Part shown: positions 55,241-64,000 of the stretch, piece after piece
How positions within the stretch are numbered: position 1 is the first letter of the stretch
Layout: each line of letters opens with the position of its first letter
Assembly: GCF_009184905.1 (NCBI RefSeq)
Contig: NZ_WESC01000006.1
Span: forward strand, 62,001 to 126,000
Source of the DNA: Parvibaculum sedimenti
GTDB lineage: Bacteria; Pseudomonadota; Alphaproteobacteria; Parvibaculales; Parvibaculaceae
Direction: 5' to 3'
DNA: 64,000 nt
Translations under genes and position numbers: made by a program
Notes under the pieces: generated by a model
Databases searched by the model: none
Seen by the model: the letters and a program-made list of their open reading frames with translations, nothing else
What the model was told of the DNA's origin: nothing

Positions 55241-56844
55241 CTAGCTACGGCATTCAGGCGGCAGGTAAAGCGAAAGCGGCGCCTTGGGGTATTTGAAGGT
55301 GCCCGCGAGGATGAAGCCATGCGAGGCGGCATAGGCGACCATCCGGTGCTCGAATTCCCGATTACCATAATATCCGGTTAGAAGGCCGGTCGCCGGGCCG
55401 AGATAGCGAGTCACGTCGGAATATTTGCGGAATTCGGGCTTTTTTGCCTGAAGCACGCCGTCGATCCTGAACAGGAATTCGCCCGCCGCGCTTCCCGGCG
55501 AAAGGGGCACCCCGCTTCCGAGGGCCGGAACCGCGCTGGCACTCAGGATTTCGGTGACGCATCCGGGGTGCTTGCCAAGTGAATCGCCGAGGAGCCGCGA
55601 AATGCTCTCCTGGGCGCGCATGACGAGGACGGGAGGGTAGTTGTCCGCCCCCTGTCGGCCAAGGCCCCGAAGATCATGGGCGGAGGACAGGCCGATCAGA
55701 ATGAGCGAGCCCACCATCATTGTGGTTCTGAATGTGGACGAGCGATCCGCGATCATCGCGGCGGCGGGAACCGAAAGGACGATGAGCACGAGGGCGGGGG
55801 TGCTCCAGTATTGCAGGAAATAGATCATCGGCAGGACCGCCGCGATCACGGCAGCGACAAAGATGATGGCTACTTTCGCGATGTTGAGTTTTTCTCGCGC
55901 CGAAAGCGGGAACGCCGGCCAATCGAACTCCCGCCAGTCCCTCCGTGCAAGGATAAAGGCCGCAGCAACCAGCGCCAGAAGCGGAATGGCGAATATTGCA
56001 AAATCAAGGCAGCCATCCATTACCGATATCACCGAACCGAAGAAAGTGAGGCCACGGAACTGGTTGGTGAGGAGATGGAATTCGAAATTCAGAAACAGAA
56101 AATCCGACCTGTCGATCACGAGATAGTAGACGCATGGCAGAATCCCGACGGCGCAACCGGCCAAATAATGAACTGTCAGCGGGCGCCGTCGCCGATCGAT
56201 AAGGAACAGCAGAGCGACTGCGCCCGCGAGTACCAGGAAGCTTATCTTGCCAGAGGCGGCCAGCCCCATGAGCAGTCCGGTCAACGCTCCCCAGGTCGGC
56301 CTTTCCGGTTTGGCGATGTGCAGATAACAGGCAAGAGCGAAGAGGAAGAGAGGAAGAGAGGAAGCGCATAATTGGCCGCTTCGGACATGTTCGCGAAAAT
56401 GTGGGCATTCAGCAGAATCAGGGTGGCGGCGGTCCACGGCACATAGGGCCTTGGAAATAGTCGGTACGCTGTTTTTGCGCTGATCGCCGTCACCCCCAAC
56501 ACCAGCAAAACAGAAGCGAGTTTCGCGGCCAGGTAGAGGTAGGCCGGACCGACGAGCAACTTCAGAAGCGCGTAAATGAAAATGCTCAGAGGTGTCTGGA
56601 CAAAGGGAATTTCCCGATAGAGCGCCAGATGCGGGAAGAGCGAAGCCGCCGGGATATACATGTGATCGTCGTGGCTGTATGTCCCGAACGCCTTGATCGA
56701 GCGGATGATGGCATAGAGGCAGGCGGCGTAGGGAAGGACGAGCGCGGCGGCGTTTTCGACGGCATGAAGCGGCTGGGTCCGTGTATCGAGGCTTGCGCTA
56801 TGCGTTGCCGCGTTGGCCGGTATGACGGGATTGTGTCCGCTCAA
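55241..56844 (-). pseudogene. polytopic membrane protein gene (GT39/PMT-like), broken by an 8-bp repeat
   Basis: Two leftward frames together encode one polytopic protein. The 5' part (56844 to about 56360) reads through several membrane helices, with YSHDDHMYIPAASLFPHLAL and FVQTPLSIFIYALLKLL, and ends at a stop at 56281. The 3' part, in another frame, continues from about 56360 with FALACYLHIAKPERPTWGALTG to 55241. The switch lies in the tandem repeat AGGAAGAG (56343-56364). Removing one 8-bp unit joins the frames as ALPLFLFALA and gives 531 codons. The layout, an acidic pair in the first loop (HDD) and then many helices, resembles glycosyltransferase family 39/PMT-like proteins, but the family is uncertain. 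It could be a true pseudogene, a slippage switch or a sequencing error. Confidence 0.75.
56343..56364. repeat. 8-bp tandem repeat at the frameshift
   Basis: AGGAAGAG occurs at 56343-56350 and 56351-56358, followed by a partial AGGAAG (56359-56364). One unit is exactly the insertion that breaks the membrane-protein frame. Confidence 0.9.
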
Positions 56845-56982
56845 AACATCCCCTTCCGCCTCTTGCTCGCCTGGACTTCAGCACCGGCCGAATGAATCAG
56901 GCAAGCGCGCGGGAGACGAGAATGTTCCGGTCTGAGAAAGGCCTGCCTGCCTTCGCGTCGGGGTCGTCGGGGCCTCGTTGTC

Positions 56983-57010
56983 TTGACACCCCTCTTTGAG
57001 CCTGTATCTC
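56983..57010 (+). promoter_or_regulatory. possible fabD promoter
   Basis: TTGACA (56983-56988) lies 16 bp before TATCTC (57005-57010), about 60 bp before the fabD start. The -35 box is perfect and the -10 box weak, as is common in Alphaproteobacteria. Confidence 0.4.
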
Positions 57011-57067
57011 TGTGGACCAGCCGGGCCGCGAGCAGTCCGGGTTTTGCTGGATATGCAGGGAGCGTCG

Positions 57068-58009
57068 ATGAGCAGGGCTTTCACCTTTCCGGGGCAGGGA
57101 TCGCAGGCGGTCGGCATGGGCCGGGAGCTGGGAGAGGCTTTCGCCTCGGCCCGCGAGGTTTTCGAGGAGGTCGACGAGGCCCTCGGCCAAAAGCTTTCCA
57201 AGCTGATGTGGGAAGGCCCGCAGGAAGACCTGACGCTGACCGAAAACGCCCAGCCGGCGATTATGGCGGTGAGCCTCGCGGTCGTGCGTACCCTTGAAAA
57301 GGAAGGCAGCTTCAAGCTTGCCGACAAGGCCGCTTTCGTAGCGGGGCATTCGCTCGGCGAATATTCCGCGCTTGCCGCAGCCGGCAGCTTCACCATTGCC
57401 GATACGGCGCGCCTTCTGAAGCGCCGCGGCCAGGCCATGCAGCGTGCGGTGCCCGTCGGCGTCGGCGCGATGGCCGTTCTGCTCGGTCTTGATTTCGATG
57501 CGGCGTCGGATGTCGCCAAGGAAGCGGCGCAGGGGGAGGTCTGCGAAGCGGCGAACGACAATGGCGGTGGTCAGGTCGTGGTCTCGGGCCACAAGGCGGC
57601 GGTCGAGCGCGCCATCGAGATCGCCAAAACGAAGGGCGCGAAGCGCAGCATGGCGCTGCCGGTGAGTGCGCCGTTCCATTGCGCGCTGATGCAGCCCGCC
57701 GCGGCTGAAATGGCCGAGGCGCTGGCAGAAGTCGAGATCAAGACGCCCTCCGTTCCGCTCGTTGCCAATGTCACCGCCTCGCGCGTCGCGGACCCCGCGA
57801 CCATTCGCGACTTGCTGGTCAAGCAGGTGACCGGCATGGTTCGCTGGCGCGAAAGCGTTCTCTATATGGAATCGCAGGGCGTCTCGCGTTACGTCGAAGT
57901 CGGCGCCGGCAAGGCGCTTGCGGGCATGATCAAGCGCATCGCGCAGGAGCCCGAGACCGTTTCGGTCGGTACGCCCGCCGACGTCGAAGCCTTTCTGAAA
58001 ACAATCTGA
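57068..58009 (+). CDS. fabD: malonyl-CoA:ACP transacylase
   Basis: FabD loads malonyl groups onto acyl carrier protein. The 313-residue protein starts AFTFPGQGSQAVGMG, has the nucleophile Ser95 in GHSLGEYSA, the His204 in SAPFHCALM, and the usual GQVVVSG segment. I chose ATG 57068, preceded by AGGGAGC; an upstream start would add 24 residues before the conserved FPGQGSQ. It is the first gene of the fatty-acid cluster fabD, fabG, acpP, fabF. Confidence 0.96.
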   Translation: MSRAFTFPGQGSQAVGMGRELGEAFASAREVFEEVDEALGQKLSKLMWEGPQEDLTLTENAQPAIMAVSLAVVRTLEKEGSFKLADKAAFVAGHSLGEYSALAAAGSFTIADTARLLKRRGQAMQRAVPVGVGAMAVLLGLDFDAASDVAKEAAQGEVCEAANDNGGGQVVVSGHKAAVERAIEIAKTKGAKRSMALPVSAPFHCALMQPAAAEMAEALAEVEIKTPSVPLVANVTASRVADPATIRDLLVKQVTGMVRWRESVLYMESQGVSRYVEVGAGKALAGMIKRIAQEPETVSVGTPADVEAFLKTI

Positions 58010-58023
58010 TCCGGGGAGCCCCT

Positions 58024-58761
58024 ATGTTCGACCTCACAGGTAAAAACGCGCTGGTCACCGGCGCTTCAGGCGGCATCGGCTCAGACATCGCCCGCGCCCT
58101 TCACAAGCAGGGCGCGACGGTCGCTCTCTCCGGCACGCGCAAGGACGCGCTCGATGCGCTGGCCGCCGAGCTTGGGGCCCGCACCCATGTGCTCCCCTGC
58201 AATCTTTCGGACAGCGCCGCTGTCGACGCGCTGCCGAAGCAGGCGGAAGAGGCCATGGGCTCGCTCGACATTCTGGTCAACAATGCAGGCCTCACGCGGG
58301 ACAATCTCTTCATGCGGATGAAGGACGAGGAGTGGGACGAGGTTATCCGCGTCAACCTCACGGCAGCTTTCCGTCTGTCGCGGGCGAGCCTGCGCGGCAT
58401 GATGAAACGCCGTTTCGGCCGCATCATCGGAATCACTTCAGTCGTCGGCGTCACCGGCAATCCGGGGCAGGGCAATTACGCCGCCTCGAAGGCCGGCATG
58501 ATTGGCATGACGAAGGCGCTGGCGCAGGAAGTGGCGAGCCGCAATATCACGGCGAACTGCATCGCGCCGGGCTTCATACGCAGCGCCATGACGGACGCTT
58601 TGAACGACGATCAGAAGGCCAAGATCCTGGGAACGATTCCCGCCGGGCGGCTCGGCGAAGGGGCCGAGATTGCCGCCGCGGCGGTCTATCTGGCCAGCGA
58701 CGAAGCGGCCTATGTGACCGGTCAGACCATCCATGTCAATGGCGGCATGGCGATGATCTGA
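58024..58761 (+). CDS. fabG: 3-oxoacyl-ACP reductase
   Basis: An NADPH-dependent SDR of 245 residues that reduces 3-oxoacyl-ACP. The cofactor loop is TGASGGIGS (12-20), the catalytic residues are Asn111, Ser139, Tyr152 and Lys156 (IGITSVVG, GNYAASKAG), and the end ATYVTGQTIHVNGGMAM-like segment is typical. It starts 14 bp after fabD, between fabD and acpP, which identifies it as the housekeeping reductase. Confidence 0.96.
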   Translation: MFDLTGKNALVTGASGGIGSDIARALHKQGATVALSGTRKDALDALAAELGARTHVLPCNLSDSAAVDALPKQAEEAMGSLDILVNNAGLTRDNLFMRMKDEEWDEVIRVNLTAAFRLSRASLRGMMKRRFGRIIGITSVVGVTGNPGQGNYAASKAGMIGMTKALAQEVASRNITANCIAPGFIRSAMTDALNDDQKAKILGTIPAGRLGEGAEIAAAAVYLASDEAAYVTGQTIHVNGGMAMI

Positions 58762-58818
58762 TCTTTTTCGCGGCGAAAAGGTAAACGAAATCAGTGTGAT
58801 AGTTGCCTATGGCAGTAG

Positions 58819-58836
58819 GGTGCCTTTGCTGGCACC
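58819..58836 (+). other. hairpin in the fabG-acpP gap
   Basis: GGTGCC and GGCACC form a 6-bp stem around TTTGCT. The 247-bp gap between fabG and acpP otherwise holds no gene; it probably contains the separate strong promoter expected for acpP. The hairpin lacks a T run, so it is not a standard terminator. Confidence 0.3.
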
Positions 58837-59008
58837 ATGCTGAAAAGTGTGTTACCTAGGCACCTCGATTTGGCTTGCGATCTAGCCTTGAAATGGGCCA
58901 GAAGAGGTGCAGTCTTTCCGCCGAATTCAATCGCGTTGTTTCCCTGAAGCCTGAGGCAATGGGGACGGGGCGTGAAGCCGGTCAAAACAGGGAATCTGAG
59001 GACTTAAA

Positions 59009-59248
59009 ATGAGTGATATCGCGGAACGCTTGAAGAAGATCGTGGTCGAGCACCTCGGCGTCGACGCCGACAAGGTGACTGAGAACGCGAGCTTCATCGA
59101 TGATCTCGGCGCCGACAGCCTCGACAATGTCGAGCTGGTCATGGCGTTCGAAGAAGAATTTGGCGTCGAGATTCCGGACGATGCGGCCGAGAAGATCCTG
59201 ACCGTCAAAGACGCGATCGAGTTCGTCAAGGCGAACGCGAAGTCCTGA
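59009..59248 (+). CDS. acpP: acyl carrier protein
   Basis: A 79-residue acidic helical protein with the phosphopantetheine serine in [21 protein letters not shown]. It carries the growing chains in fatty-acid synthesis. The size and acidity are standard. The start has GAGGACTTAAA before it. Confidence 0.97.
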   Translation: MSDIAERLKKIVVEHLGVDADKVTENASFIDDLGADSLDNVELVMAFEEEFGVEIPDDAAEKILTVKDAIEFVKANAKS

Positions 59249-59400
59249 CTTCGGTCTTGTGGAGCGCGGGGCTATCGGTCCCGCGCTCTGCAGCGTCTTC
59301 GGATCCGGCGCGCCGGTCAGGTCTCGCCGGCTCTTCTTCGATTATCAAGTAGGGCAGCCCCGCGCTCGATCGCTGCGGGCGATGGGGAGTAGGGACCGAT

Positions 59401-60654
59401 ATGAGACGGGTCGTCATTACCGGACTTGGCATGGTTTCGCCGCTTGGCTGCGGCGTCGACGTAACCTGGAAGCGTATTCTCGATGGCCAGTCAGCGGCCC
59501 GCCGGATCGAGAATTTCGACGTCTCCGACCTGCCTTGCAAAATTGCGATGCCTGTCCCCCGCGAGGGCGAGGGTGCGTTCATCTCCGACGACTGGATGGA
59601 CCACAAGGAATCGAAGCGCGTCGACGATTTCATCGTCTTCGCTGTCGCCGCCGCCACGCAGGCGCTGGATGACGCGAACTGGCACCCCAAGACCGACGAA
59701 GAACAGTGGCGCTCGGGCACGATGATCGGTTCGGGCATTGGCGGTCTTCAGGGCATTGCCGAGACGGCGCTCATTCTTCAGGAAAAGGGCCCGCGCCGCG
59801 TGAGCCCCTTCTTCATCACCGGACGCCTCATCAATCTCGCCTCCGGCTATGTCTCCATTCAGCATGGGCTCAAGGGGCCGAACCATGCGGTCGTGACAGC
59901 CTGCTCGACCGGCGCGCATGCGATCGGCGATGCGGCGCGTTTGATCGCGCTCGACGATGCTGACGTCATGGTCGCGGGCGGTGCTGAATCTGCCATCAGC
60001 CGAATCGGCATCGCCGGCTTCGCCGCCTGCCGAGCGCTATCCACCAGCTTCAATGATGAGCCCACGCGTGCCTCGCGTCCCTATGACAAGGACCGCGACG
60101 GCTTCGTCATGGGCGAGGGCGCCGGCGTCGTCGTGCTCGAAGAATACGAGCATGCGAAGGCCCGTGGCGCGAAGATCTATGCAGAAGTTGTCGGCTACGG
60201 CCTTTCGGGCGATGCGTACCACATCACCGCGCCGCCGGAAGATGGCAATGGTGGTTTCCGCTCCATGCAGGCCGCGCTGAAGCGTGCCGGCATCTCGGCT
60301 TCCGATCTCGACTATGTGAACGCGCATGGCACGTCCACCATGGCCGACACGATCGAACTCGGTGCCGTGACGCGCCTTCTCGGCAATGCGGTGAACAAGG
60401 TTTCGATGTCCTCGACGAAGTCGTCGATCGGCCATCTGCTCGGTGCCGCGGGTGCCGTCGAAGCGATCTTCTGCACACTCGCCATTCGTGACGGGATCTT
60501 GCCGCCGACGCTTAATCTCGACAATCCGGATGTCGAGACGGAACTCGACCTGGTGCCGCACAAGGCGCGCCGGAAGGAAGTCAATTACGCTCTTTCGAAT
60601 TCCTTCGGGTTCGGCGGAACCAATGCGTCGCTGGTCCTGAAGAAGGTTGATTGA
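59401..60654 (+). CDS. fabF: 3-oxoacyl-ACP synthase II
   Basis: FabF condenses acyl-ACP with malonyl-ACP. The 417-residue protein has the full Cys-His-His triad: Cys168 (VTACSTGAH), His309 (VNAHGTSTMADTIE) and His345 (KSSIGHLLGAAG), and ends with NSFGFGGTNASLVLKK. The neighbouring acpP and mltG genes follow the usual Proteobacterial order. Confidence 0.97.
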   Translation: MRRVVITGLGMVSPLGCGVDVTWKRILDGQSAARRIENFDVSDLPCKIAMPVPREGEGAFISDDWMDHKESKRVDDFIVFAVAAATQALDDANWHPKTDEEQWRSGTMIGSGIGGLQGIAETALILQEKGPRRVSPFFITGRLINLASGYVSIQHGLKGPNHAVVTACSTGAHAIGDAARLIALDDADVMVAGGAESAISRIGIAGFAACRALSTSFNDEPTRASRPYDKDRDGFVMGEGAGVVVLEEYEHAKARGAKIYAEVVGYGLSGDAYHITAPPEDGNGGFRSMQAALKRAGISASDLDYVNAHGTSTMADTIELGAVTRLLGNAVNKVSMSSTKSSIGHLLGAAGAVEAIFCTLAIRDGILPPTLNLDNPDVETELDLVPHKARRKEVNYALSNSFGFGGTNASLVLKKVD

Positions 60655-61788
60655 TTGTCCGACGGGGCAGACACCGGAGAGGCAGGCGAGCCTGGCACCG
60701 AAGCGCGACCAGGCCTCGTCCGCCGCTTCCTTCTCGGCCTGATCGTCGTTCTCCCGATGAGCGCCGCCCTTATTGCGGGTGGCGCTTTCCTTTATGGCAA
60801 ATGGCGTTTCAATGCCCCCGGGCCTGCCGCGGCGCCGACTGTCGTCTGGCTCGCGCCGGGGCATGGGCTTTCCTCCATTGCCGAACGTCTGCGCGAGGCG
60901 CATGTGCTCGACGAGACCGGCATTTTCCGGCTGGCCGTTGAGCTCAATCGTGCTGCGGGTGCGCTCAAGGCGGGCGAATATGAAATTCCCGCCCATGCGA
61001 GCATGGCCGACATCGTCCGTATCCTGAGGGAAGGCAAGTCGATCGTTCACCGGATCACGGTACCCGAGGGTTTGACGAGCCAGGAGGCGATGGAGATCGT
61101 AAGAGCAGACCCCGTGCTTACGGGCGACATGCCACCGGTTCCCGCCGAAGGTTCGCTTCTGCCGGAGACCTACAATTTCTCACGCGGCACGACGCGAGCG
61201 CAGATCGTCCAGCGTATGCAGAAGTCGGCATCCGCGCTCATCAACGAAGCATGGCCGCACCGCACTGCGAACCTTCCCTACAAGACGCAGAGGGAGGCGA
61301 TCATTCTCGCTTCCATCGTCGAGAAGGAAACCGGGCTCGCCGCCGAACGTCCAAAGGTTGCGGCTGTCTTCGTCAACCGGCTGCGCAAGCCCATGCGCCT
61401 CCAGTCAGATCCGACGATCATTTACGGCATCACGGGCGGCAAGGGCCCGCTTGGACGGCCGATCCGCCAGAGCGAACTCGACCGCGTAACGCCCTACAAC
61501 ACCTATCAGGTGGACGGATTGCCGCCGACGCCGATCTGCAATCCAGGCCGCGCCTCGATCGAGGCGGTGCTGAATCCGCCCGAGACCAACGACCTCTATT
61601 TCGTCGCCGATGGAACGGGCGGGCATGCGTTTGCGAGTTCGCTGGCCGATCATGGCCGCAACGTCGCTCGCTGGCGACAGGTCGAGAAAAAGGCCGTGCA
61701 GGTGCCCGTCAAGGCAGCCGAGGAAAGGACAGCCGGGACCAAGCCGGTAATCCCCCTCAAGGCGCCAGCGCGCCATGTTGGCGGCTGA
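60655..61788 (+). CDS. mltG: endolytic murein transglycosylase MltG
   Basis: A YceG-like lytic transglycosylase of 377 residues with one N-terminal membrane helix (FLLGLIVVLPMSAALIAGGAFLYG, about 24-47). A LysM-like part with LAPGHGLSSIAERL follows, then the catalytic domain with ASIVEKETGLAAERPKVAAVF (glutamates at 223 and 225) and NTYQVDGLPPTPICNPG. It cuts nascent glycan strands. The start is a TTG directly after the fabF stop. Confidence 0.93.
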   Translation: MSDGADTGEAGEPGTEARPGLVRRFLLGLIVVLPMSAALIAGGAFLYGKWRFNAPGPAAAPTVVWLAPGHGLSSIAERLREAHVLDETGIFRLAVELNRAAGALKAGEYEIPAHASMADIVRILREGKSIVHRITVPEGLTSQEAMEIVRADPVLTGDMPPVPAEGSLLPETYNFSRGTTRAQIVQRMQKSASALINEAWPHRTANLPYKTQREAIILASIVEKETGLAAERPKVAAVFVNRLRKPMRLQSDPTIIYGITGGKGPLGRPIRQSELDRVTPYNTYQVDGLPPTPICNPGRASIEAVLNPPETNDLYFVADGTGGHAFASSLADHGRNVARWRQVEKKAVQVPVKAAEERTAGTKPVIPLKAPARHVGG

Positions 61789-61856
61789 GTCGGTCCGCGC
61801 CCCGTGCGCTGCTATAGTTGAAAACGTTTCACAGTGATTCCAGGAAGGCCCGCAAT

Positions 61857-62756
61857 ATGCCGTTGACCAGCATGACAGGCTTCGCCCGCGCCGATGGCGA
61901 GAGTGGCACCGAGGCCGGCCTTGTGCGCTGGCATTGGGAGCTTCGCAGCGTAAACGGCAAGGGGCTCGACGTGCGCTTCCGCTTGCCGTCCGGCTTCGAG
62001 GGCGTGGAAGCGCGCTTGCGCGAAGAGCTGGCGCGGCATTTGAAGCGCGGCAATGTGCAGGCGACGCTGACCGTTGATCGTGTGCGTGGCGCCGCGCCGC
62101 TTCGCGTTAATCAGGATGCACTCGACGCGGTGCTGGCGGCGCTTGCGTCGCTTCAGCAGCGCATCGAGGTGATGCCGCCGCGGCCGGAAGGCATTCTCGC
62201 GCTCAAGGGCGTTCTCGAAACATGCGAGACCGAGGAGGACGAGGAAGGCCATGCTGCGCTCGAAAAGCTCGTGCTTGTGTCCTTCTCCGAAGCTGCCGCT
62301 TCGCTTGCCCGTGCGCGGGGCGAGGAAGGACGAAAGCTCGAACGCATTCTGAGCGACCAGGTGGATGAGATCGAAAGGCTGACGCGGCAGGCGGCGGCGT
62401 CGCCCGCCACCGGGATCGAGGTGATCCGTACACGGCTCAAGGCGCAGGTGGCCGAGCTTCTCGGCGCATCGCCCGCGCTTTCCGAGGAAAGGCTCGCGCA
62501 GGAAGCCGCGCTGCTCGCTACAAAGGCCGATGTACGCGAAGAGATCGACCGTCTCATCGCGCATGTGGCGCAGGCGCGCGAGCTTTTCGCGGGCGGTGAA
62601 CCTGCGGGCCGAAGGCTCGACTTCCTGACGCAGGAATTCAACCGCGAGGCGAATACGCTTTGTTCCAAGGCCGCCGATGTTAGCCTCACGCGTATCGGAC
62701 TCGAACTCAAGGCCGTGATCGATCAGTTGCGCGAGCAGATCCAGAATGTCGAATAA
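61857..62756 (+). CDS. YicC family endoribonuclease-like protein
   Basis: A 299-residue YicC-type protein. The N terminus PLTSMTGFARADGE and WELRSVNGKGLDVRFRLP are diagnostic, as is the C-terminal DUF1732 part FLTQEFNREANTLCSKAADVSLT. Some members are endoribonucleases acting on small RNAs. ATG 61857, with AGGAAGG before it, fits the family N terminus. It overlaps gmk by 11 bp; this pair is widely conserved. Confidence 0.93.
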   Translation: MPLTSMTGFARADGESGTEAGLVRWHWELRSVNGKGLDVRFRLPSGFEGVEARLREELARHLKRGNVQATLTVDRVRGAAPLRVNQDALDAVLAALASLQQRIEVMPPRPEGILALKGVLETCETEEDEEGHAALEKLVLVSFSEAAASLARARGEEGRKLERILSDQVDEIERLTRQAAASPATGIEVIRTRLKAQVAELLGASPALSEERLAQEAALLATKADVREEIDRLIAHVAQARELFAGGEPAGRRLDFLTQEFNREANTLCSKAADVSLTRIGLELKAVIDQLREQIQNVE

Positions 62757-63387
62757 GGAACTCGTGGGCCGCAGGGGCCTGATGCTGGCTTTGTCTTCGC
62801 CGTCCGGTGCGGGCAAGACGACGTTGTCGCGCAAGCTTCTCGAAAGCGATCCGCAGATCACCATGTCGGTTTCCGCAACGACACGGAAGCCACGCCCCGG
62901 CGAGGTCGAGGGCAGGGACTATTATTTTGTCAGCACCGAGGATTTCGGGCTGATGCGCAATCGCGGTGAATTTCTCGAAAGCGCCAAGGTCTTCGACAAC
63001 TACTACGGCACACCGCGCGCGCCGGTCGAGAACGCGCTTTCGCTGGGGCATGACGTTCTTTTCGACATCGACTGGCAGGGTGTGCAGCAGCTCGACGAGG
63101 TCGCGCACGAAGACCTCGTGAAGGTCTTCGTGTTGCCGCCATCGGTTCAGGATCTGGAGCGGCGCCTCAACGTGCGCGCGCAGGATTCCGCCGAAGTCGT
63201 CGCGGCTCGCATGGCGAAAGCGTCGGACGAAATCAGCCATTATCAGGAATACGACTACATCATCATCAATGACGATGTGGAGCGGGCCTTTGGCGAATTG
63301 CACTCGATCCTTCAGGCCGAGCGCCTGCGCCGCCGGCGCTTGACCGGCCTGTCGGACTTCGTGAAGCGGCTGCGCGATACGCTGTAA
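62746..63387 (+). CDS. gmk: guanylate kinase
   Basis: Gmk phosphorylates GMP to GDP. The 213-residue enzyme has the P-loop SPSGAGKTT (18-26), the GMP-binding MSVSATTRKPRPGEVEGRDYYFV stretch and DIDWQGVQQL. The start lies within the yicC gene, so translation is coupled. Only 4 bp separate its stop from the end of the convergent last gene. Confidence 0.96.
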   Translation: MSNKELVGRRGLMLALSSPSGAGKTTLSRKLLESDPQITMSVSATTRKPRPGEVEGRDYYFVSTEDFGLMRNRGEFLESAKVFDNYYGTPRAPVENALSLGHDVLFDIDWQGVQQLDEVAHEDLVKVFVLPPSVQDLERRLNVRAQDSAEVVAARMAKASDEISHYQEYDYIIINDDVERAFGELHSILQAERLRRRRLTGLSDFVKRLRDTL

Positions 63388-63391
63388 CGCT

Positions 63392-63997
63392 TTACATGCA
63401 GCCGCCCATCATCGGCAGCACATCGTCAGCCTTCTTGCGCTGATCGGCGGATAGCGCCTTATAGAGCGCTTCGGTCGCCGGCTTTAGCGCTTCGAGCGCG
63501 GCGAGCCTCGACTTCATCGCATTGATATGAAGATCGAAGAACTGCATCGGCGAATTGTCGCCTTTCTGGAATGCCTCGGCCATCTGCTTGTGCATGCTGG
63601 CCATGACTTGCGCATTCGTCGTCAACGCGTCTGCATACTCCTGCCACACAGCTTCCTGTTCCTTGGTGATCTTGAGCTCGGCCTTGAGGAAGGCGATGCG
63701 GCCTTCGACATAAGTGTCAAAGTCGCCGCCCGCTGCGCCATAGCCCATCATGCCGCAGCCGCCGCCCATCATTCCGGCACCCCAACCGCCACCCATCATG
63801 CCTTGGCCGTAACCACGTCCGCCGCCATAGCCCATCATGCCCTGGCCCCAGCCGCCGCCCCGCATTCCGCCGCCCCAGCCTTGACCCATCATCGTGGACC
63901 CGCTGCCGGGCTGTGGCGCCGGTGCTTCCTGTGCCATTGCGACAGATGTGCCGGAGAGCGCGAGCAGCCCGATGAGTGCGCATGTTCGGAGATTCAT
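63392..63997 (-). CDS. secreted Met/Gly-rich Spy/LTXXQ-like protein
   Basis: A 201-residue exported protein. A signal peptide (about residues 1-22, MNLRTCALIGLLALSGTSVAMA) is followed by a low-complexity Gly/Met/Trp region (GQGWGGGMRGGGWGQGMMGY and similar units, about 34-90). A helical C-terminal domain with FLKAELKITKEQEAVWQEYADAL and ALSADQRKKADDVLPMM, the LTxxQ-like repeats of Spy/CpxP, completes it. Spy-type proteins are periplasmic chaperones; the Met-rich block could bind copper. The start ATG is 3 bp inside the window edge, so upstream signals are not visible. Confidence 0.85.
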   Translation of the reverse strand: MNLRTCALIGLLALSGTSVAMAQEAPAPQPGSGSTMMGQGWGGGMRGGGWGQGMMGYGGGRGYGQGMMGGGWGAGMMGGGCGMMGYGAAGGDFDTYVEGRIAFLKAELKITKEQEAVWQEYADALTTNAQVMASMHKQMAEAFQKGDNSPMQFFDLHINAMKSRLAALEALKPATEALYKALSADQRKKADDVLPMMGGCM

Positions 63998-64000
63998 GGT

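Overview
The window is GC-rich bacterial DNA with short intergenic gaps. From about 35.5 kb rightward it carries housekeeping neighbourhoods typical of Alphaproteobacteria: panB, a YfgM-like gene, bamB and der; dnaB, alr, an mlaE/mlaF pair, radA, cvpA and purF; rpsF, rpsR and rplI; fabD, fabG, acpP, fabF, mltG, yicC and gmk. A hyphomicrobial (Parvibaculum-like) alphaproteobacterium is my best guess. That is inference from gene order and protein style, not a database result. No rRNA, tRNA or CRISPR array was recognised.

Left part, 0-31.7 kb: a large catabolic island. A divergent TetR-type regulator faces a six-gene meta-cleavage operon: HpaB-type monooxygenase, aldehyde dehydrogenase, type I extradiol dioxygenase, FAH-family enzyme, HpcH/HpaI aldolase and OHED-type hydratase. 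The order resembles the homoprotocatechuate route, but HpaF isomerase and HpaC flavin reductase are missing. Next come a DUF3237 protein and a flavoprotein of the 3-ketosteroid delta1-dehydrogenase family. These are followed by a divergent pair of operons (crotonase-LLM flavoprotein against two amidohydrolases and an HSL-type esterase). A second divergent pair has CMD-like protein, MaoC hydratase, FadH-like reductase and IclR leftward, and Zn-ADH, Ltp2-like aldolase, DUF35 partner and four acyl-CoA dehydrogenases rightward. The island ends with a leftward acyl-CoA ligase, SDR and acyl-CoA dehydrogenase operon. Together these genes could activate an acid to its CoA thioester, desaturate it with split alpha/beta acyl-CoA dehydrogenases, hydrate it, cut it by retro-aldol cleavage, and process a phenolic ring by extradiol cleavage. 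The substrate is not identifiable from sequence; a ring compound with a side chain (steroid-, terpenoid- or aryl-alkanoate-like) is the working hypothesis.

Boundary, 31.7-35.1 kb: a 20-bp perfect palindrome at the ligase promoter, the C-terminal stub of a class III CoA-transferase gene, a decayed IS3-type transposase orfA, and a type IIIA (proton-pumping type) P-type ATPase.

Right part, 35.5-64 kb: the conserved chromosome described above, with a few additions (DUF389 membrane protein, Cfa-like methyltransferase, DoxX protein). A membrane-protein gene here is broken by an extra copy of an 8-bp tandem repeat; removing one unit exactly restores a 531-codon reading frame. The last gene encodes a secreted Met/Gly-rich Spy-like protein.
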